19,875 nucleotides of DNA from Muribaculaceae bacterium. GTDB taxonomy: Bacteria; Bacteroidota; Bacteroidia; Bacteroidales; Muribaculaceae. Location of the stretch: positions 1 through 19,875 of the forward strand of contig JAKSMA010000014.1 in the NCBI GenBank assembly GCA_024400895.1. Reading direction: 5' to 3'. How positions within the stretch are numbered: position 1 is the first letter of the stretch; every line of letters starts with the position of its first letter. Under the pieces are notes generated by a model, which was not told where the DNA came from, ran no database searches, and saw nothing but the letters and a program-made list of their open reading frames with translations. This document shows, piece after piece, positions 1 through 6,777 of the stretch. The position numbers and the translations under genes are program-made.

Positions 1-2
1 CG

Positions 3-44
3 CAGCGCAGCGTAGAAAGAATTCGTCAACGCCCACAAAAATGA
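3..44 (+). CDS. 3' end of an upstream gene (partial)
   Basis: The frame starting at base 3 reads QRSVERIRQRPQK and stops at TGA 42-44, exactly where a terminator hairpin begins. The position of the hairpin supports this being the end of a real plus-strand gene that starts before the window. Thirteen residues are too few to name a protein. The neighbouring frame is also open, to a stop at about 53-55, but that stop lies inside the hairpin. Confidence 0.35.
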   Translation, partial: QRSVERIRQRPQK

Positions 45-74
45 GACTCGACTGAAAAGTAGGGTCTTTTTTTT
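44..74 (+). terminator. Rho-independent terminator of the upstream gene
   Basis: AGACTC (44-49) pairs with GGGTCT (62-67), with one T-G wobble and two further inner pairs around a TGAAAA loop. A run of eight T (67-74) follows directly. This is the classic intrinsic terminator layout, pointing rightward, and it marks the end of transcription from the gene left of the window. Confidence 0.7.
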
Positions 75-256
75 GTGCCGTTGCGGATGAGGACCGCCCG
101 GTTCGTGACGGTCAGGGGCGCCTATTGCTTCTTTGCTGTGAAACCGCATGTCAACTTCGGCGTTGAGATTCCTGACTCCAACGGTCTGCTCACAATCTGG
201 CTACAAAAGCATACCTGCCAAGTAAGAAACAGCGACAGCGTCACGCGGCCCCCGCT

Positions 257-385
257 ATGATTGCGCCCGAAAATTCACTTCAGAATTTGTGTCAATTGAA
301 TATCCCTAATCCCGAACTCGCGTTAATAGGATTCTCAACGATTACAGATGAAAAACACTTCGAGAAATTACAACAGAAGAAATAA
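257..385 (+). CDS. Possible small ORF or gene remnant, 42 codons
   Basis: From ATG 257 the frame encodes 42 residues (starting MIAPENSLQNLC, ending FEKLQQKK) and ends at TAA 383-385. Its composition is protein-like, and the frame is open upstream as far as a stop at 173-175. A different frame is open from 75 to 260 and also looks partly coding. Together they could be a decayed, frameshifted gene rather than a functional small gene. No promoter or ribosome binding site is evident and I recognise no family. Treat it as a remnant candidate. Confidence 0.2.
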   Translation: MIAPENSLQNLCQLNIPNPELALIGFSTITDEKHFEKLQQKK

Positions 386-438
386 AGCAAACGAACAAAT
401 GAAATTTAGGCCCCGCACTCGTTAATCCCTTTTTGGCA

Positions 439-469
439 TTGCCTACGCTTTTCGAATTGCCTATCTTCG
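439..469 (+). promoter_or_regulatory. Promoter-like site with no obvious gene
   Basis: TTG at 439-441, a 20-base spacer, then TATCTTCG at 462-469. This matches the Bacteroidota housekeeping promoter (-33 TTG, -7 TAnnTTTG with the TTCG variant also seen before the lipoprotein gene at 3337). Transcription would start near 475 and run into DNA with no recognisable plus-strand gene, so a small RNA or a relic promoter are both possible. Confidence 0.4.
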
Positions 470-701
470 CACAGAGTTCTTTGGCATATTGAATATTTCA
501 CATGGGGTGTTTCACTCTGAATCACATTGTTAATGGCGTTTTTCAGTTTTTGTCGCAACAAGTATATAAACTGCAAAATCTCAATCTTACGACACGTATT
601 CGCTTACAGTTTTCAATAGAAATTTTAACCACCTGACCACTCCACCATCCTCTCTCTCAGTAAAATACATACCCATTCCACTGTTAAAATGGTACTGAAA
701 A

Positions 702-755
702 GGTGTTTCGGGTGTTTCGGGTGTTTCAGGTGTTTCGGGTGCTTCAGCTGTTTCG
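702..755. repeat. 9-base tandem repeat, six units
   Basis: Six adjacent 9-base units: GGTGTTTCG, GGTGTTTCG, GGTGTTTCA, GGTGTTTCG, GGTGCTTCA and GCTGTTTCG. The unit is three codons long, so copy-number change would not shift a reading frame. On the minus strand one frame reads as repeated Glu-Thr-Pro. The surrounding open frames have no good start or recognisable domain, so coding status is unproven. Confidence 0.85.
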
Positions 756-857
756 TCTCCATTTTTGTTTTTCTTTTGGCAGGAATGAGCCCACGAATAA
801 GCGCGTCCGATTTCCCGTTTTGATACAACCAACTCTCATTGTTCGATATATCATGGG

Positions 858-894
858 TAAAATAAAGCTGCAAACAACCTTGATTGTTTGCAGC
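858..894 (-). terminator. Terminator of the minus-strand secreted protein gene
   Basis: GCTGCAAACAA (867-877) and TTGTTTGCAGC (884-894) form a perfect 11-pair stem with a 6-base loop. Read leftward, the stem is followed by a T-rich tract (complement of 858-866). It lies 24 bases beyond the stop codon of the gene at 918-1514. Confidence 0.75.
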
Positions 895-917
895 CTATAG
901 CCCAAAGTATAAGTTTT

Positions 918-1514
918 TTATTTTACAACTTGTCCTTGTAGATTGTATTTTTCGCCGTTTCTTTCTATCACGAGCTGTCCGTTCACAATCTTCTTGATAG
1001 CTTTAGCTGAAGTCGTAGGGTCGGCCACTACAGTCTTTACTCCTGTTGGCTCGAAAATTCCTTGACCGAATGCTCCTTGCAGGTAGAGGTCGTCGTTAGT
1101 CAGCGTGCAAGCGCCTCTTTTCGGAGGAATATACATGCGCCATGGTGTGCCTGCCGACATTCTTGGACCATTGATGAAGAAGAAGGCATAATAGTTCTTT
1201 GAGGCTAAATCTCCGCCTACAACAAACTTGTTGTTTTTAATTTGTCCGAAATAAGAGTATGGGTCTTCGTCATCTCCCCAGTGGCATGTGCTCTCCAGAG
1301 AATATTGCTGATCTTCAGTCCATGTGTCGCCTGCTAATCCGTCAAAAGCTATGAATTGGTCAATACCTTTTTTGAGTGTGGGAATATCAATGTTGGTGGC
1401 AACATAATATCCAGCATACCATCCGTTCAACTCTGCTGGTACGGTAATCTCTTGTGCCGAGGTGCTGACACTCATTGCCACAAGGGCAAGCATAGAAAGT
1501 AGAAATTTCTTCAT
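918..1514 (-). CDS. Secreted protein of unknown function with Bacteroidales-type C-terminus
   Basis: This 198-residue protein starts with a clear Sec signal peptide (MKKFLLSMLALVAMSVSTSA, cleavage likely before QE). The mature part is rich in aromatic and polar residues and has no catalytic motif I recognise. The last 25 or so residues (IKKIVNGQLVIERNGEKYNL then QGQVVK) resemble a short C-terminal module common on exported proteins of Prevotella-like bacteria. The module looks like a small beta-hairpin and its role, possibly surface attachment or sorting, is not settled. The gene is alone on this strand, with its own terminator and a -7 promoter element about 155 bases upstream. Function unknown. 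Confidence 0.85.
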   Translation of the reverse strand: MKKFLLSMLALVAMSVSTSAQEITVPAELNGWYAGYYVATNIDIPTLKKGIDQFIAFDGLAGDTWTEDQQYSLESTCHWGDDEDPYSYFGQIKNNKFVVGGDLASKNYYAFFFINGPRMSAGTPWRMYIPPKRGACTLTNDDLYLQGAFGQGIFEPTGVKTVVADPTTSAKAIKKIVNGQLVIERNGEKYNLQGQVVK

Positions 1515-1669
1515 TGTTTAATATATTAGAAATCTATAAATATAATTTTGAGTTCCCTAAAAAATATGAAAATATGAAATACTCAAATAGTCTGATAATC
1601 TATTAGGATAATCGAATTCTCCGGCATGTGTTCATGACGGCATCTTTCGTTGTCCTTGTTTTCTGATTT

Positions 1670-1677
1670 CAAAGTTA
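1670..1677 (-). promoter_or_regulatory. Promoter -7 element for the gene at 918-1514
   Basis: CAAAGTTA on the plus strand is TAACTTTG on the minus strand, a good TAnnTTTG match. No TTG is found at the usual 19-21 base spacing, so only the -7 box is supported. It would give a 5' leader of roughly 150 bases. Confidence 0.4.
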
Positions 1678-1750
1678 CATAAAATTTTTCAATTGCTTGT
1701 TGCTTTTATCGTTTTTAACTTAAGGATGTAATGATTTCGTAAATTTTATG

Positions 1751-1758
1751 TACATTTG
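1751..1758 (+). promoter_or_regulatory. Promoter -7 element for the zinc-ribbon gene
   Basis: TACATTTG matches the TAnnTTTG -7 box and sits 44 bases before ATG 1803. The -33 region is not recognisable. It is divergent from the minus-strand element at 1670-1677. Confidence 0.45.
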
Positions 1759-1802
1759 TAGTGTGAGTTCATAATTTGATTCTAACTAATAATTTTTATG
1801 AT

Positions 1803-2477
1803 ATGCAATGTATTAAATGCGGTACGCAACTTCCAATAGATGCATTATTTTGCCCCAAATGTGGTTCGGCAATTAACAGCAACGATTCCAGTAATGCCAT
1901 TGACCCTCTGACCTATAGAGGCTACTCGCAGAAATTGGAGTCTCCCGAGATGAAAAAGTATCTTGCAATGCAGAGGCGATGGAGAAACATAGCTTTGGCG
2001 GTAGTGGTTGTGGCCCCGATTGTCGGTTTCTGCATTTATGCGCACGTTTCCAACAGTATAACAATGAGTGAGGCATTGACTTACGGGCCTATAGTTTCGC
2101 TCATTATGTTCATCTTTGGCATTTCCCCGACAGTGAAGCAAAAGATGCAGAAGTCGTATATCGGAACGGTGACAGACCTGCGATATAAAACGAAGACGTC
2201 AACCGACGACGATGGCATCACGAGTACTACTACAACCTATTACATTGTCACACGTGATCAACACGGTAAGAAGCACACCCACAAAAGCACTGGTTATGGT
2301 GCGGCTTACAGTTATCTGAAAATAGGCGATGAAATTCGCTATCTTCCACAGTTTCCCATTCCATTTGAGAAGCGCCTTTCTTCTGCAGATACGCATGTGT
2401 GCTGTGTGTTCTGTGGCAGTGAGATAAGCCTTGACACCGATACTTGCCCAAGATGCAAGGCTCCGATTCTGAATTGA
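1803..2477 (+). CDS. Membrane protein with zinc ribbons at both ends (DUF3592-like)
   Basis: The protein has 224 residues from ATG 1803. That start puts the first zinc knuckle at the N-terminus; a TTG at 1776 is in frame but unlikely. An N-terminal zinc ribbon has C3/C6 and C17/C20, and a second one at the C-terminus has C201/C204 and C215/C218. Between them are two hydrophobic segments (about 62-80 and 92-108) and a soluble stretch (about 118-182) resembling DUF3592-type beta domains, with a Ser/Thr/Asp-rich loop. Both zinc ribbons would face the same side, probably the cytoplasm. The role is unknown; binding another protein or sensing is a guess. Next downstream is a separate secreted-protein gene after 65 bases. 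Confidence 0.8.
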   Translation: MQCIKCGTQLPIDALFCPKCGSAINSNDSSNAIDPLTYRGYSQKLESPEMKKYLAMQRRWRNIALAVVVVAPIVGFCIYAHVSNSITMSEALTYGPIVSLIMFIFGISPTVKQKMQKSYIGTVTDLRYKTKTSTDDDGITSTTTTYYIVTRDQHGKKHTHKSTGYGAAYSYLKIGDEIRYLPQFPIPFEKRLSSADTHVCCVFCGSEISLDTDTCPRCKAPILN

Positions 2478-2530
2478 TGTGTGTTAGGAAATAGGCGGGC
2501 TATTATGCCTGTGGTCTTGAGGATTTTTAC

Positions 2531-2538
2531 TAAATTTG
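2531..2538 (+). promoter_or_regulatory. Promoter -7-like element touching the next start codon
   Basis: TAAATTTG matches TAnnTTTG but lies only four bases before ATG 2543, so transcription would start at or next to the start codon. No -33 TTG is present at the right distance. It may be a leaderless promoter or chance. Confidence 0.25.
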
Positions 2539-2542
2539 TGGT

Positions 2543-3250
2543 ATGAAACGATTTCTGTCAGCAGCATTGCTGCTTATTATATCATTAGTTTCTGCTCAAT
2601 ACACTAATGCTGAAGAGCAGGAGTACATTCAAGTTGACTGGTATCCACTGCTCACCGATAGTGTGGGTTGGAACATCACCAGTGGTGGGCTTGCTTTTGG
2701 ATTTGTCGATGGCATATCGTCGGAGGCTGATGTGAAGATGGGCAAGTCGTTTGAAATCTCTTGGTTGAATGTGATTGGTGCAAAATACAACACTGGTCAT
2801 GGCCAGCGTATTAGCGTGGGTTTGGGCTTGGACTGGAAAAACTACAAGTTGGGCTCTGCTGAGCGTTTCTCTGTTGATGAGTCGGGCGTTAAGGTGCTTC
2901 CGTACCCAGCAGGTGCAACTCCCCGCAAATCGCGTCTTAAAGTGTTTGCATTGGAATTGCCAGTTATAATTCGTCAACGCATCGGCCGATATGTGGATGT
3001 GTTCGCAGGCGAAATCACCAATTTCAATGTGCATTCAAGCGTGGTTACTGTATACGATTCACCTGAAGGTAAAGTGGAAGAATCAACGAGCAAGGGCATT
3101 CATCAGGCCCCTGTCACATTCGATGTGATAGCAGGCGTGAATTACCGAAAGGTTGGCGCTTATGTGCGCTACAGTCCGTGCCGCGTGATAAAAGAAGGCT
3201 ATGGTCCCAAAATCAACACCCTTTCAGTAGGGCTTGTATTGGGGTTGTAA
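2543..3250 (+). CDS. Probable outer-membrane beta-barrel protein of unknown function
   Basis: This 235-residue protein begins with a signal peptide (MKRFLSAALLLIISLVSA, cleavage near QYTNA). The mature part alternates polar and hydrophobic residues in short strands (for example GQRISVGLGLDW, LKVFALELPVII, VGAYVRYSPCRV) and ends in a strand, LSVGLVLGL. This is the pattern of small Bacteroidota outer-membrane barrels of the PorT / OMP_b-brl kind. The Arg-rich PRKSRLKVFALELPV segment, leading to a lipid-facing strand, is also usual there. No enzymatic motif is visible. It lies between the zinc-ribbon gene and a lipoprotein gene that has its own promoter, so it may be monocistronic or co-transcribed with 1803-2477. 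Confidence 0.75.
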   Translation: MKRFLSAALLLIISLVSAQYTNAEEQEYIQVDWYPLLTDSVGWNITSGGLAFGFVDGISSEADVKMGKSFEISWLNVIGAKYNTGHGQRISVGLGLDWKNYKLGSAERFSVDESGVKVLPYPAGATPRKSRLKVFALELPVIIRQRIGRYVDVFAGEITNFNVHSSVVTVYDSPEGKVEESTSKGIHQAPVTFDVIAGVNYRKVGAYVRYSPCRVIKEGYGPKINTLSVGLVLGL

Positions 3251-3270
3251 GTCAATTTATGGCCTTTTCA

Positions 3271-3302
3271 TTTGGTTATTCGCCCTAATTCCCGTAACTT
3301 CG
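3271..3302 (+). promoter_or_regulatory. Promoter of the thioredoxin-like lipoprotein gene
   Basis: TTTG at 3271-3274, a 20-base spacer, then TAACTTCG at 3295-3302. This is a strong match to the Bacteroidota -33/-7 promoter. The start codon is 34 bases further on. Confidence 0.65.
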
Positions 3303-3336
3303 CACATTATTTTTTAGAACATTCAAATTTTATATA

Positions 3337-4434
3337 ATGAAGAAAATTTTATACCTCTCGTTCGCTGCGATGACATTGCTATGCGCATGTACTGGCGGCA
3401 ACAAATTTAAAGTATCTGGTAATGTGGAAGGCGCTGCCGACACTACCAACCTTTATCTTGAAGTGGCTAATAACGGCAGTTGGTTTATTCTCGACTCAGC
3501 AACTACAAGCGGCGGTTCATACAGTATTTCTTACGATGCACCTGAATTCCCTAATATTTATCGTTTGCGTTGTGCCGACAAGTCGGTTTATTTCACAGTC
3601 GACAGTATTGAAAGCCTTACAATCGACTCAAAATTGAAGACATTTGATGTCGACTTCAATATTGATGGCACTGAACACGCCAAGCAAATCAACAAGATTG
3701 AAAAGGATGCAATCACTTATGCGAAGGAAGGTACTCCTGCAGCAAAAATTGAGGCATGGAAGAAAGAGCTTGCTAAGCAGATTCTTGCCGACGAAAATGG
3801 CTCGGGCATCGTGGCTTATTTCATTATCAACAAGTATATCAATGGTCACCCTCTCTTCGACCCGATGAACGATTACGACATGAAGATTATTGGTGCAGTG
3901 GCTAATGCTTTCAATTCTTATCGCAAAGAAGACCCACGCACTCAATATCTTGTGAATATGACTCTCGAGGCTCAAAAGCGTAGACGTGCTGCTGCAGGTA
4001 TCTCTGGTGGCTCTCCTGTTGAGGCTGAGGTGGTTAAGTTGTTTGATGTTACATTGCAAGACTGCAACGGTGTTCAGCAATCGCTTGCTAAAGAAGCTCA
4101 GAAAGGCCGTGTGATTTTGCTCAACTTCACTATGTACGACCAATCATTCTCTCCAGCATTCAACAAAGTGCTCAACGACATTTACAGCCAATACAAAGAC
4201 CGTGTGACTATCTTCCAGGTTGGTCTTGACCAAAGCCTCGGTTCATGGCGCGATGCTGCTAAAAACCTCCCTTGGATTGCTGTTTACGACCCTGCTGGTG
4301 AAAATTCAAAGAGCGTTCAGCAATATCAAGTCTACAGCATTCCAACCACCTTTATCATCGACAAGAATGGTGAAATTCAGGAACGCATTGAAGACCCTCT
4401 CGCATTGAAGAATGCTCTTCAGAAATATCTCTAA
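3337..4434 (+). CDS. Lipoprotein with DUF4369-like and thioredoxin-like domains, no active-site cysteines
   Basis: 365 residues. The signal peptide ends in a lipobox LCAC with lipidated C18, so it is anchored to a membrane facing the periplasm. Residues about 24-110 resemble DUF4369 (NVEGAADTTNLYLEV onward), a helical middle follows, and about 232-365 have an AhpC/TSA (TlpA/ResA-like) thioredoxin fold. The strand NF at 263-264 and the cis-proline in SIPTTFIID (P336) fit that fold. The site that normally reads W-C-x-x-C is D268-Q269-S270-F271-S272, so both redox cysteines are missing and disulfide exchange is not possible there. Family relatives reduce or isomerise periplasmic disulfides; this member is more likely a binding or structural protein. 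It has its own promoter and terminator. Confidence 0.85.
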   Translation: MKKILYLSFAAMTLLCACTGGNKFKVSGNVEGAADTTNLYLEVANNGSWFILDSATTSGGSYSISYDAPEFPNIYRLRCADKSVYFTVDSIESLTIDSKLKTFDVDFNIDGTEHAKQINKIEKDAITYAKEGTPAAKIEAWKKELAKQILADENGSGIVAYFIINKYINGHPLFDPMNDYDMKIIGAVANAFNSYRKEDPRTQYLVNMTLEAQKRRRAAAGISGGSPVEAEVVKLFDVTLQDCNGVQQSLAKEAQKGRVILLNFTMYDQSFSPAFNKVLNDIYSQYKDRVTIFQVGLDQSLGSWRDAAKNLPWIAVYDPAGENSKSVQQYQVYSIPTTFIIDKNGEIQERIEDPLALKNALQKYL

Positions 4435-4450
4435 GAATAAGAAATAGTGT

Positions 4451-4492
4451 GCATCGGGTTTTACTATACTGTAAGGCCCGATGTGTTTTTTT
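4451..4492 (+). terminator. Terminator after the lipoprotein gene
   Basis: CATCGGG (4452-4458) pairs with CCCGATG (4477-4483), and a T-rich run follows (4484-4492). The loop is rather long but can form an inner TAC/GTA pairing. It separates the lipoprotein gene from the DUF3089 gene that starts at 4507. Confidence 0.75.
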
Positions 4493-4506
4493 AAAAAAGA
4501 AATAGC

Positions 4507-5445
4507 ATGGATATGGAAAAGAAACATTTTGTGTTATTTGTTTTGTTGCTAATTTTTGGCAATATTCATGTGCAGGCTCAGAATCCTGGACTGTCAGTGA
4601 AAACCGACTATTCGCTTGCGCGTAACTGGTATTCGAATCATCAAGGTGTCGACAGCGAGAAGGTGGATGTGTTCTATGTGCTTTCCACATGGCAGTCGGA
4701 TTGGACCGACGACAAGGGCACAGTTCATCATTATGCCCAGGTGAATAGTGATTGGAACAAAAAAGAAGCGAGAGAATATGCATTTGCCAACGACATGTTT
4801 GCTGATTCTGCCAACTTCTTCGCCCCTTACTATCAGCACATGACGCTTCAGTGCTGGGCTCACCAAGACACAGTGGATACATATTTGCCTGCAGCAATGG
4901 ATGAGGTGAAGCGCGCTTTTGATTATTACATGAAATACTTGAATGGCGGTCGCAAGTTCATTCTTGCAGGCTACAGTCAAGGTGGCTGTGGCGTGGTGAA
5001 TTTATTGAAGCACATGGATGATGCCGCATTTAGCAGAATGGTAGCAGCGTATGTGGTTGGTTATAAGGTGACTAAAGAAGATTTGAAGCAGTCGAAACAC
5101 TTTGTTGCTGCAAAAGGAGAAGCCGACCAAGGTGTGACTGTTGTTCTCAATTCTGTCACGCAACCCGAAAGCATCAATCAAGTGATTAGTGGTGAAAATC
5201 AATTTTGCATCAACCCTGTGTCATGGTCGGTAGATGCCAAAGAGATGACATTGGCCGACACGATGACTGTGGCTATAATGCCTGCTTATAATGTGTTGAA
5301 AGTGAAAGGTATCGACGCAGACAAATATTATGTTCCAGCGTTGTCATATTTATTTCCTAAAGGAAATTTGCACTTAAAGGAAATGGATTTGTACAGAAAC
5401 GTGGTAAATCAGAATGTGAAAAAGCGAATTAAAGCCTGCAAATAA
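4507..5445 (+). CDS. Secreted DUF3089 alpha/beta-hydrolase
   Basis: 312 residues. A signal peptide covers about 1-25 (KKHFVLFVLLLIFGN, ending at VQAQ); ATG 4507 and ATG 4513 are both possible starts. The body fits DUF3089: DVFYVLSTW near 54-62, a FFAPYYQ element near 104-110, AFDYYMKYLN, then the nucleophile elbow FILAGYSQGG with S157 in G-x-S-x-G. The likely reaction is hydrolysis of an ester in the periplasm or outside the cell; the substrate is unknown. The catalytic Asp and His cannot be assigned with confidence by eye. It converges on the glycosyltransferase gene with only 14 bases between the stop codons and no recognisable terminator. Confidence 0.85.
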   Translation: MDMEKKHFVLFVLLLIFGNIHVQAQNPGLSVKTDYSLARNWYSNHQGVDSEKVDVFYVLSTWQSDWTDDKGTVHHYAQVNSDWNKKEAREYAFANDMFADSANFFAPYYQHMTLQCWAHQDTVDTYLPAAMDEVKRAFDYYMKYLNGGRKFILAGYSQGGCGVVNLLKHMDDAAFSRMVAAYVVGYKVTKEDLKQSKHFVAAKGEADQGVTVVLNSVTQPESINQVISGENQFCINPVSWSVDAKEMTLADTMTVAIMPAYNVLKVKGIDADKYYVPALSYLFPKGNLHLKEMDLYRNVVNQNVKKRIKACK

Positions 5446-5459
5446 TCTGGAATTTCATT

Positions 5460-6572
5460 CTACAGCGATTCCCAGAATTTGAGATAGCGGTCGGCCACAA
5501 CGCCGGCCGCATTGTGTTTCTCCACGAATGTTCGGCTGAGTTTGCTCAATTCTGGCAATTTTGCCTTGTTTGCTATAATCCATTGGAGTTTTTCCTCGAT
5601 GTCGCCTTCTGGGGTGGGGCATACATTCACGATAGGGTGATTCTCTGTTTCCCCGATTAATTCATAGTATTCAGGCTCTGCACCCGAAACAGCTACCATG
5701 CCCTGTGCCATGGCCAGGAGAGCATTTGTGGCAGGAGTGTAGGAATAGAGCTGGTCGAGTAACACATGGCTGCGGTTCATCCGCTGTATGTATTCGGCGT
5801 AGGGAAGATTTTCTACGCGCTCAATTTCGCATAAATCCGGCATTTGCTCGTGCACGCTTTCAAGTGCCTTCATCATACGGTCGGTGCCTTTTATCACGGT
5901 GCGGTCGCGCTGAATGCCAATGAAGAATCTCACCTTATCCGGTTCCTCTTCAATATAGTGGGGGGTGAGTGTGTCCACATCGATAGGAATGCCGGCATGC
6001 ACCACTTTGTCGCCCATAATTGGGGCATAAGCTGCATAGTATTCCCAAAGGCAAGCCACCACGCCGTCGATGTTCGCCAGCACATGGTCGCTATATGCTT
6101 TCATAAAATCGGCTTTCCAGTTGTCTTGAAGTTGTGCTTTGTATTCGTTTGAACCAACATACGGAGAAAACTCTTCGCCAATCATGTAGTCGCTATACCT
6201 ATAGGTGTGGCCATCGAAGCAGGCGTTGTAGTACACATAGTCGGTGCCAAGAGCCGAAAGCACGATTTTACCATTGTGCTTTTTGAGATAATCGAAGATA
6301 TGTTGAAGTCGCCACGGCTTGAGCTGGAAGAAAATAGGACTTGCCAATTCCACCACATCAAATCCACGCATCTTGTGTAGATTGGTCAACAACTTGGCCA
6401 CATATCCGATTGTTCCAATTTTGCCGGGACTGCGTCGCAAATCTATATCACGCCCGGTATTCATCCAGCCAGAGCCGCCAGATGCCACCACTGCATGATG
6501 TCCCTTCTCGCGCAGTTTTTGCACCAGACAGTAGTGCATATTGCTCGCATCGCCTGCAAATAAAACATTCAT
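5460..6572 (-). CDS. GT-B fold glycosyltransferase (GT4-like)
   Basis: About 370 residues from ATG 6572, chosen because the first Rossmann strand MNVLFAGDASNMH then sits at the N-terminus; in-frame starts at 6590 and 6620 add 6 or 16 residues. The N-terminal domain has the nucleotide-fold pattern and an HAVVASGGSGW loop. The C-terminal half has RFFIGIQRDR with KGTDRMMKALESV (start of the donor-binding domain) and LLDQLYSYTPATNALLAMAQGM followed by SGAEPEYYELIGE. That last segment corresponds to the donor-sugar E-x7-E region of GT4-type enzymes. It probably adds a sugar to a surface glycan from a nucleotide sugar; substrates are unknown. It stands alone rather than inside a polysaccharide cluster. 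No promoter was recognised. Confidence 0.8.
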   Translation of the reverse strand: MNVLFAGDASNMHYCLVQKLREKGHHAVVASGGSGWMNTGRDIDLRRSPGKIGTIGYVAKLLTNLHKMRGFDVVELASPIFFQLKPWRLQHIFDYLKKHNGKIVLSALGTDYVYYNACFDGHTYRYSDYMIGEEFSPYVGSNEYKAQLQDNWKADFMKAYSDHVLANIDGVVACLWEYYAAYAPIMGDKVVHAGIPIDVDTLTPHYIEEEPDKVRFFIGIQRDRTVIKGTDRMMKALESVHEQMPDLCEIERVENLPYAEYIQRMNRSHVLLDQLYSYTPATNALLAMAQGMVAVSGAEPEYYELIGETENHPIVNVCPTPEGDIEEKLQWIIANKAKLPELSKLSRTFVEKHNAAGVVADRYLKFWESL

Positions 6573-6689
6573 CACTTCAAAGGTAGCCATATTTTGTGAT
6601 TTAACAAAAAATGATATCAATTTTGATTGGTGATACGAGGTAAATATTCTAAAAATCTAAAATAATAAAGAATAAATGCGTTATGAGTG

Positions 6690-6720
6690 TTGCGATACTC
6701 AAAAAGAAATACTATCTTTG
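6690..6720 (+). promoter_or_regulatory. Promoter of asd
   Basis: TTG at 6690-6692, a 20-base spacer, then TATCTTTG at 6713-6720, an almost ideal Bacteroidota promoter. The leader to ATG 6778 is about 50 bases. Confidence 0.7.
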
Positions 6721-6738
6721 CGACACTTTTTAATAATT

Positions 6739-6771
6739 GATGCAGACGGTGCATCGTAAAAATCGATTTTT
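6739..6771 (+). promoter_or_regulatory. Hairpin and palindrome in the asd leader
   Basis: GATGCA (6739-6744), a GACGG loop and TGCATC (6750-6755) form a small stem-loop. Two bases later comes the perfect 14-base palindrome AAAAATCGATTTTT (6758-6771), ending six bases before the start codon. Both lie inside the predicted transcript. They could affect translation or bind a regulator. It is far too short for a lysine riboswitch. Confidence 0.35.
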
Positions 6772-6777
6772 GGACAA

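Larger units (their letters stand above)
75..866. other. Long stretch without a convincing gene
   Basis: About 790 bases between a rightward terminator and a leftward one. The first 190 bases are GC-richer than the surroundings. They contain a short hairpin (GACCG 92-96 with CGGTC 109-113) and a possible long-range pairing of GGGCGC near 116-121 with GCGCCC near 262-267, so a structured RNA is possible but matches no family I recognise. A coding-like fragment (176-385), a promoter-like site (439-469) and a 9-base tandem repeat (702-755) are listed separately. No tRNA, tmRNA, RNase P or SRP RNA signature was found. Confidence 0.5.

Noticed and set aside
75..270. tmRNA, RNase P RNA or SRP RNA
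   Set aside because: No tag frame with tRNA-like end, no RNase P core such as GAGGAAAGTCC and no SRP tetraloop helix could be found.
702..755. CRISPR array
   Set aside because: The units are 9 bases and directly adjacent, without spacers.
587..873. Minus-strand ORFs with Glu-Thr-Pro or Lys-His-Pro repeats as real genes
   Set aside because: The frames stay open mainly because the repeat period is a multiple of three. There is no good start codon (one uses TTG), no promoter and no recognisable domain outside the repeat.
2585..3034. Minus-strand 149-codon ORF opposite the outer-membrane protein gene
   Set aside because: A shadow of the plus-strand gene, with no signal peptide, domain or promoter of its own.
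6721..6777. Lysine riboswitch before asd
   Set aside because: The leader is about 50 bases, far shorter than the riboswitch, and its conserved core is absent.
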